64,000 nucleotides of DNA from Paenibacillus sp. H1-7 (GTDB lineage: Bacteria > Bacillota > Bacilli > Paenibacillales > NBRC-103111). The translations under genes and the position numbers were made by a program. This document shows positions 33,041-42,023 of this stretch, piece after piece (within the stretch, counting starts at the first letter, position 1; each line of letters begins with the position of its first letter). The notes beneath the pieces were generated by a model. The model ran no database searches. It saw nothing but the letters and a program-made list of their open reading frames with translations, and was not told the DNA's origin. Location: positions 7,864,501 to 7,928,500 of the forward strand of contig NZ_CP031168.1 of NCBI RefSeq assembly GCF_022354825.1, given 5' to 3'.

Positions 33041-33661
33041 TTACGGTCCCACCTTCCCCATCAAGTACACTACGGTGAAGATAAATACCCAAACTACGTC
33101 GATAAAGTGCCAATACAAACCGGCTACATAAAACTTCGGTGCCGTAACAACCGTGAGTCCTTTTTTCACAGAGCTGATCATCAGCAAGGTGATCCAGAGA
33201 ACCCCGAACGCAACGTGCGCTCCGTGGAAACCGACTAACGTATAGAATGAAGTGGCAAATGCACTCTTCGAGAACACATGGCCTTCATGTACATACTCGA
33301 AAAACTCGTAAACCTCCAAGCCCAAGAAGCCCAAGCCTAGAACAACAGTAACACCCATCCACAAGAGAACCTTGTTAAGCTGGCCACGGTGCAATGCCAT
33401 GGTTGCAAATACGCTCGTCAATGAGCTTGTGAGCAAGATAAGGGTAGCCAAGCCGACCATGCCAAGCTGGAAAATCTCTTGCCCTGTAGGTCCGTCAGGA
33501 ACCTGATTGCGAAGGGCGATAAACGAAGCGAACAACGTTCCGAACAACACGCACTCTCCGCCAAGGAAGAGCCAGAAGCCCAAAACTTTATTTTTACCTT
33601 CCAGCGTTGCCGTTTCTGCGTGAGGTGGCAAGGCACCGCCTACTTCATGATGTGCACTCAT
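33041..33661 (-). CDS. ctaE: Cytochrome c oxidase subunit III
   Basis: This 206-residue, five-helix membrane subunit has the family motifs FGTLFASFIALRNQ, GFHGAHVAFGVLW and LYWHFIDVVWVFIFTVVYL. Length and helix count fit the short subunit III of Bacillus caa3 oxidase. It overlaps the ctaD stop codon by 4 bases (ATGA), which indicates translational coupling. Confidence 0.95.
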   Translation of the reverse strand: MSAHHEVGGALPPHAETATLEGKNKVLGFWLFLGGECVLFGTLFASFIALRNQVPDGPTGQEIFQLGMVGLATLILLTSSLTSVFATMALHRGQLNKVLLWMGVTVVLGLGFLGLEVYEFFEYVHEGHVFSKSAFATSFYTLVGFHGAHVAFGVLWITLLMISSVKKGLTVVTAPKFYVAGLYWHFIDVVWVFIFTVVYLMGKVGP

Positions 33662-35508
33662 GCCTTAACCCCCTTATCATTAAGCTCTTCCGGTTCGATA
33701 TGGTAGCCTTTGTCGTCGTATACCGATCTAAGCAGCATACATACCAACATCGCACCCAAACCGATAGCAACTACTACGTACTTATGGTACATAAATCCGT
33801 AACCGGCAATGAAGAAGCCGAGGGACATAACAAACGGTAAAATCGATGGAGACGGCATGTGAATCGAACCAACCGGCTCGGCAGGGGTCATCTCCTTGTT
33901 GCCTGCCATCTTCTCTTTCCACAATGGATCCAAACCGCGAACCAGTGGAGTTTGTTTAAAGTTGTACTCTGGTGGAGGAGATGGGATAGCCCACTCCAAT
34001 GTACGTCCATCCCACGGATCCGCAGGAGCAGTCTTAGGCGAACGCGCTGTAGCAATAATATTGATGATAAATACAATCGTACCGACACCCATCAGGAAAG
34101 CACCGATGGTACTGATAAAGTTACCTTCTTCCAGTCCAACGTTCGGCTGATATGTAAATACCCGGCGAGGCATCCCCATCAATCCCAAGAAGTGCTGCGG
34201 GAAGAATGTCATATGGAAACCGACAAAGAATGTCCAGAAGTGAATTTTACCCAAAGTTTCGTTCAGCATGCGGCCGAACATTTTTGGCCACCAGTAGTAA
34301 GCGCCTGCGAAAAGACCAAGTACCAGACCGCCTACGATAACGTAGTGGAAATGCGCTACGACGAAATACGTATCATGATATTGATAGTCCGCTGGAGGTA
34401 CTGCAAGCATAACCCCTGTCGTACCACCCATAACGAACGTTGGAATAAACGCCGTTGCAAAGGTGTTTGCCGTGGAGAACGTAATTTGACCGCCCCAAAG
34501 CGTAAACAGCCAGTTAAAGATTTTAACCCCGGTAGGTACGGCAATCGCCATGGTGGCTATCGAGAATATCGCATTACCTACAGGACCGATACCTGTTGTA
34601 AACATGTGGTGAACCCAAACCATGAAGCCCAAGAAACCGATCAACGCTGTTGCGAAGACCATGGAGCTGTAACCGAACAGACGCTTTTTGGAGAATGTAC
34701 TTACAATCTCCGAGATAATACCGAAAGCCGGCAAAATCAAGATATATACTTCAGGGTGACCGAAGATCCAGAAGATGTGCTCCCACAGAACCGGGTTACC
34801 GCCTTTGGATACTTCAAAGAATGCCCCTTCGAACAAACGGTCGAACATCAATTGAACCAAACCTACCGTGATGGCAGGGAAAGCGAACAAAATCAATGCG
34901 GAAGTGATGAATGCAGTCCATGTAAAGAGCGGCATTCTCATGTAAGTCATACCAGGAGCACGCATGTTGATGATCGTAACCAGGAAGTTAATACCCCCGA
35001 TCAGCGTACCCAAACCGGCGATCTGCAAGCCTAATACGTAGAAGTCAACTCCATGATACGCAGACGTAGAGTCAACGATCGAGGAAAGCGGCGCATAAGC
35101 CGTCCAGCCTGCTGCCGGAGCTCCGCCCAAGAACCAGCTCGTATTCAGGAGAACCCCCCCGAAGAAAAACAGCCAAAAGCCTAACGCATTCACAAAAGGG
35201 AATGCAACGTCGCGCGCTCCGATTTGAAGAGGAACAATCGCATTCATGAAAGCAAAGATAATCGGCATCGCCGCCAAGAAAATCATCGTTGTTCCATGCA
35301 TTGTAGTCAAAGCGTTGAATGTATCGCCGATGAAAATTTTCGAATCAGGATACATCAATTGAATCCGGATCAGGATTGCTTCAAGACCGCCGAGCAGGAA
35401 GAACAAACCGCCTGCAAGCATGTATAAAATACCGATCTTTTTGTGGTCGACGGTTGTCAACCAATCCATGATTCCACTGTAATGCTTTACTTTGTGAGAG
35501 TCAGCCAA
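33658..35508 (-). CDS. ctaD: Cytochrome c oxidase subunit I
   Basis: This 616-residue catalytic subunit holds low-spin haem, the high-spin haem and CuB, reducing oxygen to water with proton pumping. The CuB-binding motif with cross-linked His-Tyr is in WEHIFWIFGHPEVYILILP. The K/D channel regions and the double His HFHYVIVGG are present, as is the first haem ligand in MHGTTMIFLA. Twelve or more membrane helices are visible. It is 30 bp downstream of ctaC. Confidence 0.97.
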   Translation of the reverse strand: MADSHKVKHYSGIMDWLTTVDHKKIGILYMLAGGLFFLLGGLEAILIRIQLMYPDSKIFIGDTFNALTTMHGTTMIFLAAMPIIFAFMNAIVPLQIGARDVAFPFVNALGFWLFFFGGVLLNTSWFLGGAPAAGWTAYAPLSSIVDSTSAYHGVDFYVLGLQIAGLGTLIGGINFLVTIINMRAPGMTYMRMPLFTWTAFITSALILFAFPAITVGLVQLMFDRLFEGAFFEVSKGGNPVLWEHIFWIFGHPEVYILILPAFGIISEIVSTFSKKRLFGYSSMVFATALIGFLGFMVWVHHMFTTGIGPVGNAIFSIATMAIAVPTGVKIFNWLFTLWGGQITFSTANTFATAFIPTFVMGGTTGVMLAVPPADYQYHDTYFVVAHFHYVIVGGLVLGLFAGAYYWWPKMFGRMLNETLGKIHFWTFFVGFHMTFFPQHFLGLMGMPRRVFTYQPNVGLEEGNFISTIGAFLMGVGTIVFIINIIATARSPKTAPADPWDGRTLEWAIPSPPPEYNFKQTPLVRGLDPLWKEKMAGNKEMTPAEPVGSIHMPSPSILPFVMSLGFFIAGYGFMYHKYVVVAIGLGAMLVCMLLRSVYDDKGYHIEPEELNDKGVKA

Positions 35509-35538
35509 CGTATTTACCTCCTTGTTCCAAGATGTTCA

Positions 35539-36540
35539 TTACTTCAGTGCGTTCAAATATTTAATCAAATCGTTGATTTGATCATCTTTCAAAGGAACCT
35601 GCGGCATCTTGTTGCCCGGCTTCATCGCTTGCGGATCTTGGATCCATTTCTTCAAGCTTTCATTGTCGTGCGGCAAAATACCCGCTACCATTTCACGCGA
35701 CGCAAATCCGTTCAAGTTCGGCCCGAAACCAAGACCTTGTGCGTTAACCGCGTGACAGGACAGACAGTTTTCTTTAAAGATTTGCTCACCGTTCTTAGCA
35801 TCTGCCGGAATTGCTGCAGGCGCCTTCATTTTATCTACCCACTTGGAGAAATCCGCTTCGGATTTAGATATTACTTTAAAGTCCATCAACGCATGGGACG
35901 CACCGCACAACTCGGCACACTTACCCATAAACGTATCGGCTTCATCAGCCTCAAGGTAGAACACGTTAGTCATACCAACGTTCGTATCTTGTTTACCGCC
36001 CAGGGAAGGAACCCAGAACGAGTGGATTACGTCTGCAGACGTAATTTCAAACGCAATCTTTTTACCCGTAGGAATAACCAGATCTTGCGCTGTGGAAATA
36101 CCCAGGCTTGGATATTCGAACTGCCACCAGAATTGGTGAGCGGTTACTTTTACATGAATTGCATCTTTGTTTTCAATGTGGTTCTCAGACAGCTTGACTG
36201 TATAGCTAACGGTAGGAACCGCCAAAATGAGCAGCAATACAATCGGAATAACTGTCCAGATAACCTCCAGTGTGTGGCTGCCTTCCACTTGCTTCGGAAT
36301 AATATCTTTATCGCCTTTTTTCTTCCGGAAGCGAAACAGTACGTAAATGTAGATTGCAAATACAACCACGACAACCAAGACCATGATTCCCAAGCTCAGC
36401 TTCATCAAGAACAGCTGATCTCTGGCAACCGGACCTCTTGGCCTTAAGGCGGAAATCGTATCGTCTCCACACCCCGTCAGAAGCAACATCATCAACCCGA
36501 AAAGAGGGATGAAACGCCACAGATTTTGCCATCGATTCAT
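35539..36540 (-). CDS. ctaC: Cytochrome c oxidase subunit II with fused cytochrome c domain
   Basis: This 333-residue subunit II of caa3 type has lipobox LTGC (C24) and two membrane helices (about residues 49-70 and 92-112). The CuA domain has its copper motif MGKCAELCGASHALMDFKV. The C-terminal cytochrome c domain has haem site CLSCH and axial Met in KPGNKMPQVPL. The fused cytochrome means the enzyme takes electrons through its own haem c. ATG 36540 has GAGGTGGG upstream; 16 in-frame codons before it overlap the leader. It is the first gene of ctaCDEF, driven by a near-consensus promoter. Confidence 0.96.
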   Translation of the reverse strand: MNRWQNLWRFIPLFGLMMLLLTGCGDDTISALRPRGPVARDQLFLMKLSLGIMVLVVVVVFAIYIYVLFRFRKKKGDKDIIPKQVEGSHTLEVIWTVIPIVLLLILAVPTVSYTVKLSENHIENKDAIHVKVTAHQFWWQFEYPSLGISTAQDLVIPTGKKIAFEITSADVIHSFWVPSLGGKQDTNVGMTNVFYLEADEADTFMGKCAELCGASHALMDFKVISKSEADFSKWVDKMKAPAAIPADAKNGEQIFKENCLSCHAVNAQGLGFGPNLNGFASREMVAGILPHDNESLKKWIQDPQAMKPGNKMPQVPLKDDQINDLIKYLNALK

Positions 36541-36618
36541 CTTATCAATCCCACCTCTAAAGCTAATATTTTTCGAACAAAAGGTCACATATTGTCAATG
36601 AACCTAATCACCATATTA

Positions 36619-36647
36619 ACTATAATTTCGTACCACTTTTTTGTCAA
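36619..36647 (-). promoter_or_regulatory. Sigma-A promoter of ctaCDEF
   Basis: On the minus strand a perfect TTGACA (36647-36642), 17-bp spacer and TATAGT (36624-36619) lie about 80 bp before the ctaC start. This is the best promoter match in the window. Confidence 0.75.
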
Positions 36648-36772
36648 TGAATCTAGAGAAGTTCACAAATTGTTCTTAATCCTGTGATTTTATTGACTTT
36701 TCCCTTTTGTCTCTCTTGTTTTATTTCCATAAATCAGCGCTTTTATGCATGAAATCACCTTTTGTCGAATAC

Positions 36773-36801
36773 GCATATTTCTTGCGATTTAACGGATTCT
36801 A
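36773..36801 (+). promoter_or_regulatory. Possible sporulation (sigma-G/F-like) promoter
   Basis: GCATA at 36773-36777, 17 bp, then GATTCTA at 36795-36801 resemble the forespore pattern (GHATR and CATNHTA, one base off). It lies 160 bp upstream of a YhcN-type gene, a family under forespore control in Bacillus. The match is loose. The short inverted repeat ACGTC/GACGT follows at about 36817-36832. Confidence 0.3.
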
Positions 36802-36962
36802 TATATATAGAAGAAACACGTCATTAACGACGTCTTATGTCTTTTCAGTTTTCTCAATTGAACCCCAAACTTATGCTTCGTCCGGAATTTTTCTTCAAAT
36901 CCCTTTCAGGGAGCTAGTCGGAAAGTCTAATGGTACCAATCAACAAGGAGGTCACGGCTATC

Positions 36963-37652
36963 ATGGTCAAAATGAAAACTTCATGGGCGATCCTATGTAC
37001 AAGCTCCATGCTGGTGCTTGGCGGATGCTTTCCTACGTACGATTACAACAGCGCCAATAACTACGGCAGTAAACGCGACGAGCCGAAGCAAGATACATCG
37101 AGAGCTTATCAAACGCAGCAGCAGTATGCGATCGTATCCCACAACCATTCGACGCTGGACATGAATCAGTTTTTGTCCGATCAGGTGGCGGCCATGGACG
37201 GGGTGAACAGCGCCATAGTCATGATGGCCGACAATACGGCTTATGTCGCGATAACAATTGATAAAACGGCCACAGGCACAAAAAGCGGTGCTGCAAGAAA
37301 CGAAACGAACAATCAAGGTACGGTTCGCGGCTTGTACAGCCCTCATACGCCATTTACCGACTACAGAGATCCGAAGCAGCTGGCTACCGGAAGCAATTCT
37401 TACGACACGGTCATGAAGCACGAGCATATTAGTCACCTGTTCAAGCAAAAAATTGCCGAGAAAATCCGCTCGCTGCAGCCGACCGTGGTCGACGTATATA
37501 TTTCCGCCAACCGCGTCTATATTAATGAAATGAACCGGTTCGCTCAGGAAGCGTGGAAAGGTCAGGATCTCAAGCAGTATTTGCCGCAGTTCGACGCCTT
37601 GTCGGAGCAGGTATTCGGTACTCAGCCGACCCACCCTACAAGCACCGAATAA
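36963..37652 (+). CDS. YhcN/YlaJ family sporulation lipoprotein
   Basis: This 229-residue lipoprotein has lipobox LGGC (C22). The C-terminal YhcN/YlaJ domain is recognisable from QVAAMDGVNSAIVMMADNTAYVAI and KIRSLQPTVVDVYISANR. In Bacillus the family is made in the forespore and sits in the inner spore membrane region, affecting germination. AAGGAGG lies 11 bases before ATG 36963. The upstream 422-bp gap to ctaC holds the ctaC promoter and a weak forespore-like promoter. Confidence 0.88.
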   Translation: MVKMKTSWAILCTSSMLVLGGCFPTYDYNSANNYGSKRDEPKQDTSRAYQTQQQYAIVSHNHSTLDMNQFLSDQVAAMDGVNSAIVMMADNTAYVAITIDKTATGTKSGAARNETNNQGTVRGLYSPHTPFTDYRDPKQLATGSNSYDTVMKHEHISHLFKQKIAEKIRSLQPTVVDVYISANRVYINEMNRFAQEAWKGQDLKQYLPQFDALSEQVFGTQPTHPTSTE

Positions 37653-37668
37653 ATACCGTCCAAATGAA

Positions 37669-37715
37669 CCCTGAGAATCGCTTCATATTATATATGAAGA
37701 AACTCGGGGTTTTTC
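37669..37715 (+). terminator. Terminator of YhcN-type gene
   Basis: CCCTGAG / CTCGGGG outer stem with inner TTCATAT / ATATGAA, then TTTTT. Confidence 0.85.
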
Positions 37716-37858
37716 TGATGGTTGTACTGTTGAAACGGTTAGGAAAAATCGGTGCTTTGTTTCTTTTTCCTCCCGCATCCTGTAGAATGCAGGTAACAGC
37801 CAGAAGCTGAAACGATACATAATGATGAATGAACTGGAAGATAAGGAGACAATCTATA

Positions 37859-39946
37859 ATGAATTCGAATTTGTTTGCCGCATTAGGCGTGAGTGATGAA
37901 TTAGCGGAAGCCTTGAACAAGCACGGCTATACGGAACCTACTCCCATCCAGCAGCAGGCCATCCCCGTTGTCATCGCCGGTGAGGACGTCATTGCACAGG
38001 CACAAACGGGAACAGGCAAAACGCTGGCTTTTGTCCTGCCGATTTTGGAGCGGATTGATGCCCGGAAAAATTATACGCAAGCTCTCATCGTAACTCCGAC
38101 CCGTGAGCTGGCTATCCAGATTGCCGGAGAAGTACAGAAATGGGCGCCGATCAAAGGCATCCGCGTTCTTGCCGCTTACGGCGGACAAGATGTGGAACGG
38201 CAGCTGAAAAAGCTTGAGGGTACCGTACATATGATCATTGCTACACCCGGCCGTCTTCTGGATCATCTGCGCAGGGAAACGGTACAGCTGCAACGATTGT
38301 CCACTCTCGTTCTCGATGAAGCCGATCAAATGCTGCACATGGGCTTTCTTAATGAAGTCGAGGAAATCATTATCCAGACTTCGCCCAAAAGACAAACGCT
38401 GCTCTTCTCAGCGACGATGCCGGGCCCGATTCGGAATTTGGCCAAAAGCTACATGAGGAACCCTCAAGAAATCAAGGTGAAATCCAAGCAAGTGACCTTG
38501 ACGGAAATCGAGCAGATTGCCGTAAAAACAACCGACCGCGGGAAGCAGGATGCGTTGTGCCGGCTGATCGACGAGTATCGGCCGTATCTCGCCATGATCT
38601 TTTGCCGGACCAAGCTTCGCGCCTCGAAGCTAAATGAAGCTTTGCAGGATCGCGGCTATGCGTCCGATGAGCTGCACGGCGACTTGACGCAGGCGAAGCG
38701 CGAGCAAGTAATGAAAAAATTCCGCGAGGCCAAAATTCAGCTGCTCGTAGCTACGGACATTGCCGCGCGCGGGCTCGACGTTGAAGGAATCACCCATGTG
38801 TTCAATTATGATATTCCGCATGATGTCGAAAGCTATATTCACCGGATCGGCCGGACGGGAAGAGCCGGGCAGCGCGGGATGGCCGTCACGATGGTCGCCC
38901 AGCGGGATCAAGGCACTCTGGAAGCAATCGAGAGAGGCATTCATGCGGAGCTGCCGCGGAGAACGTTCCGGGCAGACGGCGAGCTGAGCGTAGCGAGAAC
39001 AAGCGGGCGGAGCAGCGCACGAGATGACGAGCGCAGCCGTGATCGCGAGGAACAAGGGCAACGGCAAGCGCGACGCGGAGAGCAGAGCGGTCGGCGTGGC
39101 GCCGGACGCGCGGACGTCAAGCAAGTGCGAGGACGTGGAACTGCAAACGCGACGCGGGAAGCCGGCGACTGGACTCAAGGGCGTGCTGAGCGCGATGGCG
39201 TCAAGCAAGTACGAGGACGCGGTGCTGCAAGCGCGACGCGGGAAGCCGGCGACTGGACTCAAGGGCGTGCTGAGCGCGATGGCGTCAAGCAAGTACGAGG
39301 ACGCGGTGCTGCAAGCACGACCCGGGATGGCGGCGACTGGACGCAAAAGCGTGCAGGGCGTGTTGGTGCCAAGCAAGATCGCGGGCGCGGTGCGGCTGGC
39401 GCTGCTCGGGAAGGCGGCGACTGGACGCAAGAGCGTGCAGGACGGGATGGTGCCAAGCAAGTACGAGGACGCGGTGCGGCTGGCGCTGCTCGAGAGACCG
39501 GCGACTGGACTCCGGGGCGTGCGGGACGCGATGCTGCTAAGCCAGCGCGCGGGCGCAGTGCAGCCGGTTCGGCTCAGGAAGCCGGCGACTGGACTCCGGG
39601 GCGTGCGGGACGCGATACTGCCAAGCCAGCGCGCGGGCGCGGTGCGGCTGGCGCTGCTCAAGAGGCCGGCGACTGGACGCCGGTGCGTGCGGGACGCGAT
39701 GCTGCTAAGCCAGCGCGCGGGCGCAGTGCAGCCGGCTCGGCTCAGGAAGCCGGCGACTGGACGCCGGGGCGTGCGGGACGCGATACTGCCAAGCCAGCGC
39801 GCGGGCGCAGTGCAGCCGGTCCAGGTCGAAGCGGCGGCGGACGCAGCGGTCAGTCGCAGCCTGGCAATCGCAGCGGACGGACGGACAACCGTGCCAAAGG
39901 CAACGGGCGCAACGATACCGGCGGGCGCGGGCGGCGCGGGCGATAA
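37859..39946 (+). CDS. DEAD-box RNA helicase with repeat-rich RGR tail
   Basis: This 695-residue ATP-dependent RNA helicase has a complete core: AQTGTGKT (48-55), PTRELA (80-85), TPGR (129-132), DEAD (153-156), SAT (184-186), DIAARGLDVEG and HRIGRTGR. Residues 1-390 resemble CshA-type helicases used in cold adaptation, ribosome assembly and mRNA decay. From residue 420 the tail consists of eight 28-residue repeats plus a partial ninth, each with an RGRG or RGRS core and GDWT. A final G/R/N-rich stretch follows. The tail is strongly basic and presumably binds RNA. AAGGAGAC precedes ATG 37859. Confidence 0.95.
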   Translation: MNSNLFAALGVSDELAEALNKHGYTEPTPIQQQAIPVVIAGEDVIAQAQTGTGKTLAFVLPILERIDARKNYTQALIVTPTRELAIQIAGEVQKWAPIKGIRVLAAYGGQDVERQLKKLEGTVHMIIATPGRLLDHLRRETVQLQRLSTLVLDEADQMLHMGFLNEVEEIIIQTSPKRQTLLFSATMPGPIRNLAKSYMRNPQEIKVKSKQVTLTEIEQIAVKTTDRGKQDALCRLIDEYRPYLAMIFCRTKLRASKLNEALQDRGYASDELHGDLTQAKREQVMKKFREAKIQLLVATDIAARGLDVEGITHVFNYDIPHDVESYIHRIGRTGRAGQRGMAVTMVAQRDQGTLEAIERGIHAELPRRTFRADGELSVARTSGRSSARDDERSRDREEQGQRQARRGEQSGRRGAGRADVKQVRGRGTANATREAGDWTQGRAERDGVKQVRGRGAASATREAGDWTQGRAERDGVKQVRGRGAASTTRDGGDWTQKRAGRVGAKQDRGRGAAGAAREGGDWTQERAGRDGAKQVRGRGAAGAARETGDWTPGRAGRDAAKPARGRSAAGSAQEAGDWTPGRAGRDTAKPARGRGAAGAAQEAGDWTPVRAGRDAAKPARGRSAAGSAQEAGDWTPGRAGRDTAKPARGRSAAGPGRSGGGRSGQSQPGNRSGRTDNRAKGNGRNDTGGRGRRGR
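39116..39830 (+). repeat. 84-bp coding tandem repeat in helicase gene
   Basis: Eight full units and a partial ninth of 84 bp encode residues 420 onward of the helicase. A typical unit begins VKQVRGRGAAS or AKPARGRSAAG, then has GDWTP or GDWTQ, then RAGRD or RAERD. Units 6 and 8 have the same protein sequence, which points to recent homogenisation. Confidence 0.95.
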
Positions 39947-40113
39947 CATTGCCCGTCCTCTGAATATGGACAAAACAGCTATTACACCACCTGCATGGAG
40001 AATCCGTCATAGCTTGCTAGAATCCGGATAACCCTTTACCTCCGCATGGAAAACATGTAAAATAAGGTATACGGTCAACGGCAAGGAACTTCCAAAACCA
40101 AGGAGGGGTTTCC

Positions 40114-40704
40114 ATGTACGAACTACGAGACAAGGATTACATATTTGTTTTTACAGGACCTAACGGTGCCGGACGCAAGACAGTAGCCCAAATGTCAGGC
40201 GAGACACTTGGAATGAAACAAGTCATTTCGTACACGACTCGTCCTCCCCGCTCCGCTGAGTTTAACGGACAGGATTACCATTTCGTTAGCCGGGATACTT
40301 TTCTTGAGGCAGAGCGCAACAATGAATTTGTCGAAGTCATTGAAATCGACGGCAACCGTTACGGCGTGAAGGAGAAGGACGTCGCCCATATGCTGCAAAA
40401 GTACGGCGCGATCTACCTGGTCTTGAACCGCTTCGGCGCGGAGGCGTTGAAGAAGACTTACGGCAACAAAGCCGTTCGCATCTTTATTCACGCCGACCTG
40501 AAGACGATCGTTAAGCGGGAAGAAGACCGCGGTGATTCTCCGGAACTGATCCAACGCTATACTTCCCATTATGATGAGGAAATGGCTTATAAAGATCAGT
40601 GCGAGCACGTATTCGAGAATATCGATTTGGCGCACACCGTATTCGATTTAACCAAAACATTGGACGATCATTATTTGCACCGCAATTTGGTGGATAAAGA
40701 CTAA
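40114..40704 (+). CDS. Guanylate kinase-like P-loop protein
   Basis: This 196-residue protein has the guanylate kinase fold: P-loop region GPNGAGRKT (15-23), GMP-binding block SYTTRPPRSAEFNGQDYHFV, and the later YGVKEKDV. In true Gmk the loop is GPSGVGKGT; here the Lys position is R21, with K22 next to it. Catalysis may therefore be altered. Bacillales often carry a second such gene besides the essential gmk near rpoZ. AGGAGG precedes ATG 40114, and a terminator follows at 40752. Confidence 0.88.
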   Translation: MYELRDKDYIFVFTGPNGAGRKTVAQMSGETLGMKQVISYTTRPPRSAEFNGQDYHFVSRDTFLEAERNNEFVEVIEIDGNRYGVKEKDVAHMLQKYGAIYLVLNRFGAEALKKTYGNKAVRIFIHADLKTIVKREEDRGDSPELIQRYTSHYDEEMAYKDQCEHVFENIDLAHTVFDLTKTLDDHYLHRNLVDKD

Positions 40705-40751
40705 GCTTTATTCAACTTATAATGAAGCCGGACTTTAATAGAAGCACAAAG

Positions 40752-40789
40752 AGACCGATCCTCAGCGAGCGCTGAGACGGTCTTTTTTT
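40752..40789 (+). terminator. Terminator of guanylate kinase-like gene
   Basis: AGACCG / CGGTCT outer stem and CTCAGCG / CGCTGAG inner stem followed by TTTTTTT. Confidence 0.9.
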
Positions 40790-40838
40790 CACAGCCGCAG
40801 CCCATTTACAGCATACAGAAAGGTAAGGTGCCTCACCT

Positions 40839-42005
40839 ATGCATATTGTATCCATCGAACCGACTCCAAGTCCCAACAGCATGAAAGTCAATCTGAGCGA
40901 ACGGCTGCCGGAAGGCATCCGAACAACCTATACGAGCGCTCAGGCAGCGAAGGCTCCTGCATTCATCCGCGATATCCTCGGCATTGAAGGGGTAAAAAGC
41001 ATTTATCACGCAGCTGATTTCATAGCGGTGGATCGTTCGCCCAAAGCCGATTGGCAGCCAATATTGCAAAAAATCGGCGAGCTTCTCGGAGGAACCCCTG
41101 CAGCCGGCCGTGAAGGCGCGGCGGCGGCGAGTACAGCCGAAGACGCAGTTCACTTCGGCGAAGTTCAGGTGCTGCTGCAGCACTTCCGCGGCATTCCGCT
41201 GCAGGTGCGTGTGCAAGCCGGAACCGAGCAGCAGCGGGCCGCCATGCCGGACCGGTTCAACGAAGCGGCCGTCAGAGCCGCAGCCGCCTCCCCTAACCTG
41301 ATCAAAGAGCGTTCGCTCGAGGATTGGGGAATCCGTTACGGCGAGCTGAAAGAGGTGCTGGATGAGGTCGTACAGGAAGTCGACGCCACCTACGATGCAG
41401 CCCGGCTGGAGCAGCTCGTGCAGCAAGCGCAGCAGATGACCGGCTCCGTTCAGGGAGCCGCAGCCGTTCGCACGGCGGGACGCATCGTCTTGTCGCCGGA
41501 TGAGCTTCACCAGCAGCTGGCCGACCCCGATTGGAAGAAGCGGTATGCGGCGCTGCAGCAGGTTAAGCCGTCAGCCGAAACGATGCCGCTGCTGATTACA
41601 GCGCTTCGCGATGAGCAATCATCGGTGCGTCGGCTGGCTTGCGTATACATCGGCGATTTGAAGGAAGAAGCCGATGTGCTCCCTTACCTGTTCGAAGCGA
41701 TGCAGGACCCGTCGGCCTCTGTCCGTCGAACAGCGGGCGATACGTTATCCGATATCGGCGATCCGCAGGCTACATCGGCTATGGCAAAAGCACTCAAGGA
41801 TACGAACAAGCTCGTACGTTGGCGCGCAGCCCGTTTCCTCTACGAGGTAGGGCTGGACGAAGCGCTGCCGGAGCTGCGCGCTGCCGAGAACGATCCGGAA
41901 TTTGAAGTACGGATGCAGATCAAAATGGCGATTGAGCGGATCGAAGGCGGCCATGCCGCCGAAGGCTCCGTCTGGCAGCAAATGACGCGGCGCTCCCAGC
42001 AATAA
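40839..42005 (+). CDS. CvfC-like protein: Nfu N-terminal domain plus HEAT repeats
   Basis: This 388-residue cytosolic protein has an N-terminal Nfu/NifU-N-like domain (residues 1-85; MHIVSIEPTPSPNSMKVNL). A middle domain follows (about 105-200; VQVLLQHFRGIPLQVRVQ), then C-terminal HEAT-like repeats (from about 225; ALRDEQSSVRRLACVYIGDL, AMQDPSASVRRTAGDTLSDI, ALKDTNKLVRWRAARFLYEV). This order matches the conserved virulence factor C family of Staphylococcus and its Bacillus homologues (YpgR-type). The biochemical function is unclear. Confidence 0.88.
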   Translation: MHIVSIEPTPSPNSMKVNLSERLPEGIRTTYTSAQAAKAPAFIRDILGIEGVKSIYHAADFIAVDRSPKADWQPILQKIGELLGGTPAAGREGAAAASTAEDAVHFGEVQVLLQHFRGIPLQVRVQAGTEQQRAAMPDRFNEAAVRAAAASPNLIKERSLEDWGIRYGELKEVLDEVVQEVDATYDAARLEQLVQQAQQMTGSVQGAAAVRTAGRIVLSPDELHQQLADPDWKKRYAALQQVKPSAETMPLLITALRDEQSSVRRLACVYIGDLKEEADVLPYLFEAMQDPSASVRRTAGDTLSDIGDPQATSAMAKALKDTNKLVRWRAARFLYEVGLDEALPELRAAENDPEFEVRMQIKMAIERIEGGHAAEGSVWQQMTRRSQQ

Positions 42006-42023
42006 CCGGGAGCAAGCGCTCAG

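Noticed and set aside
38630..39973. 447-codon minus-strand frame opposite the helicase tail
   Set aside because: It is a shadow of the repetitive GC-rich coding tail. The sense frame has full helicase motifs, a ribosome binding site and normal continuation.
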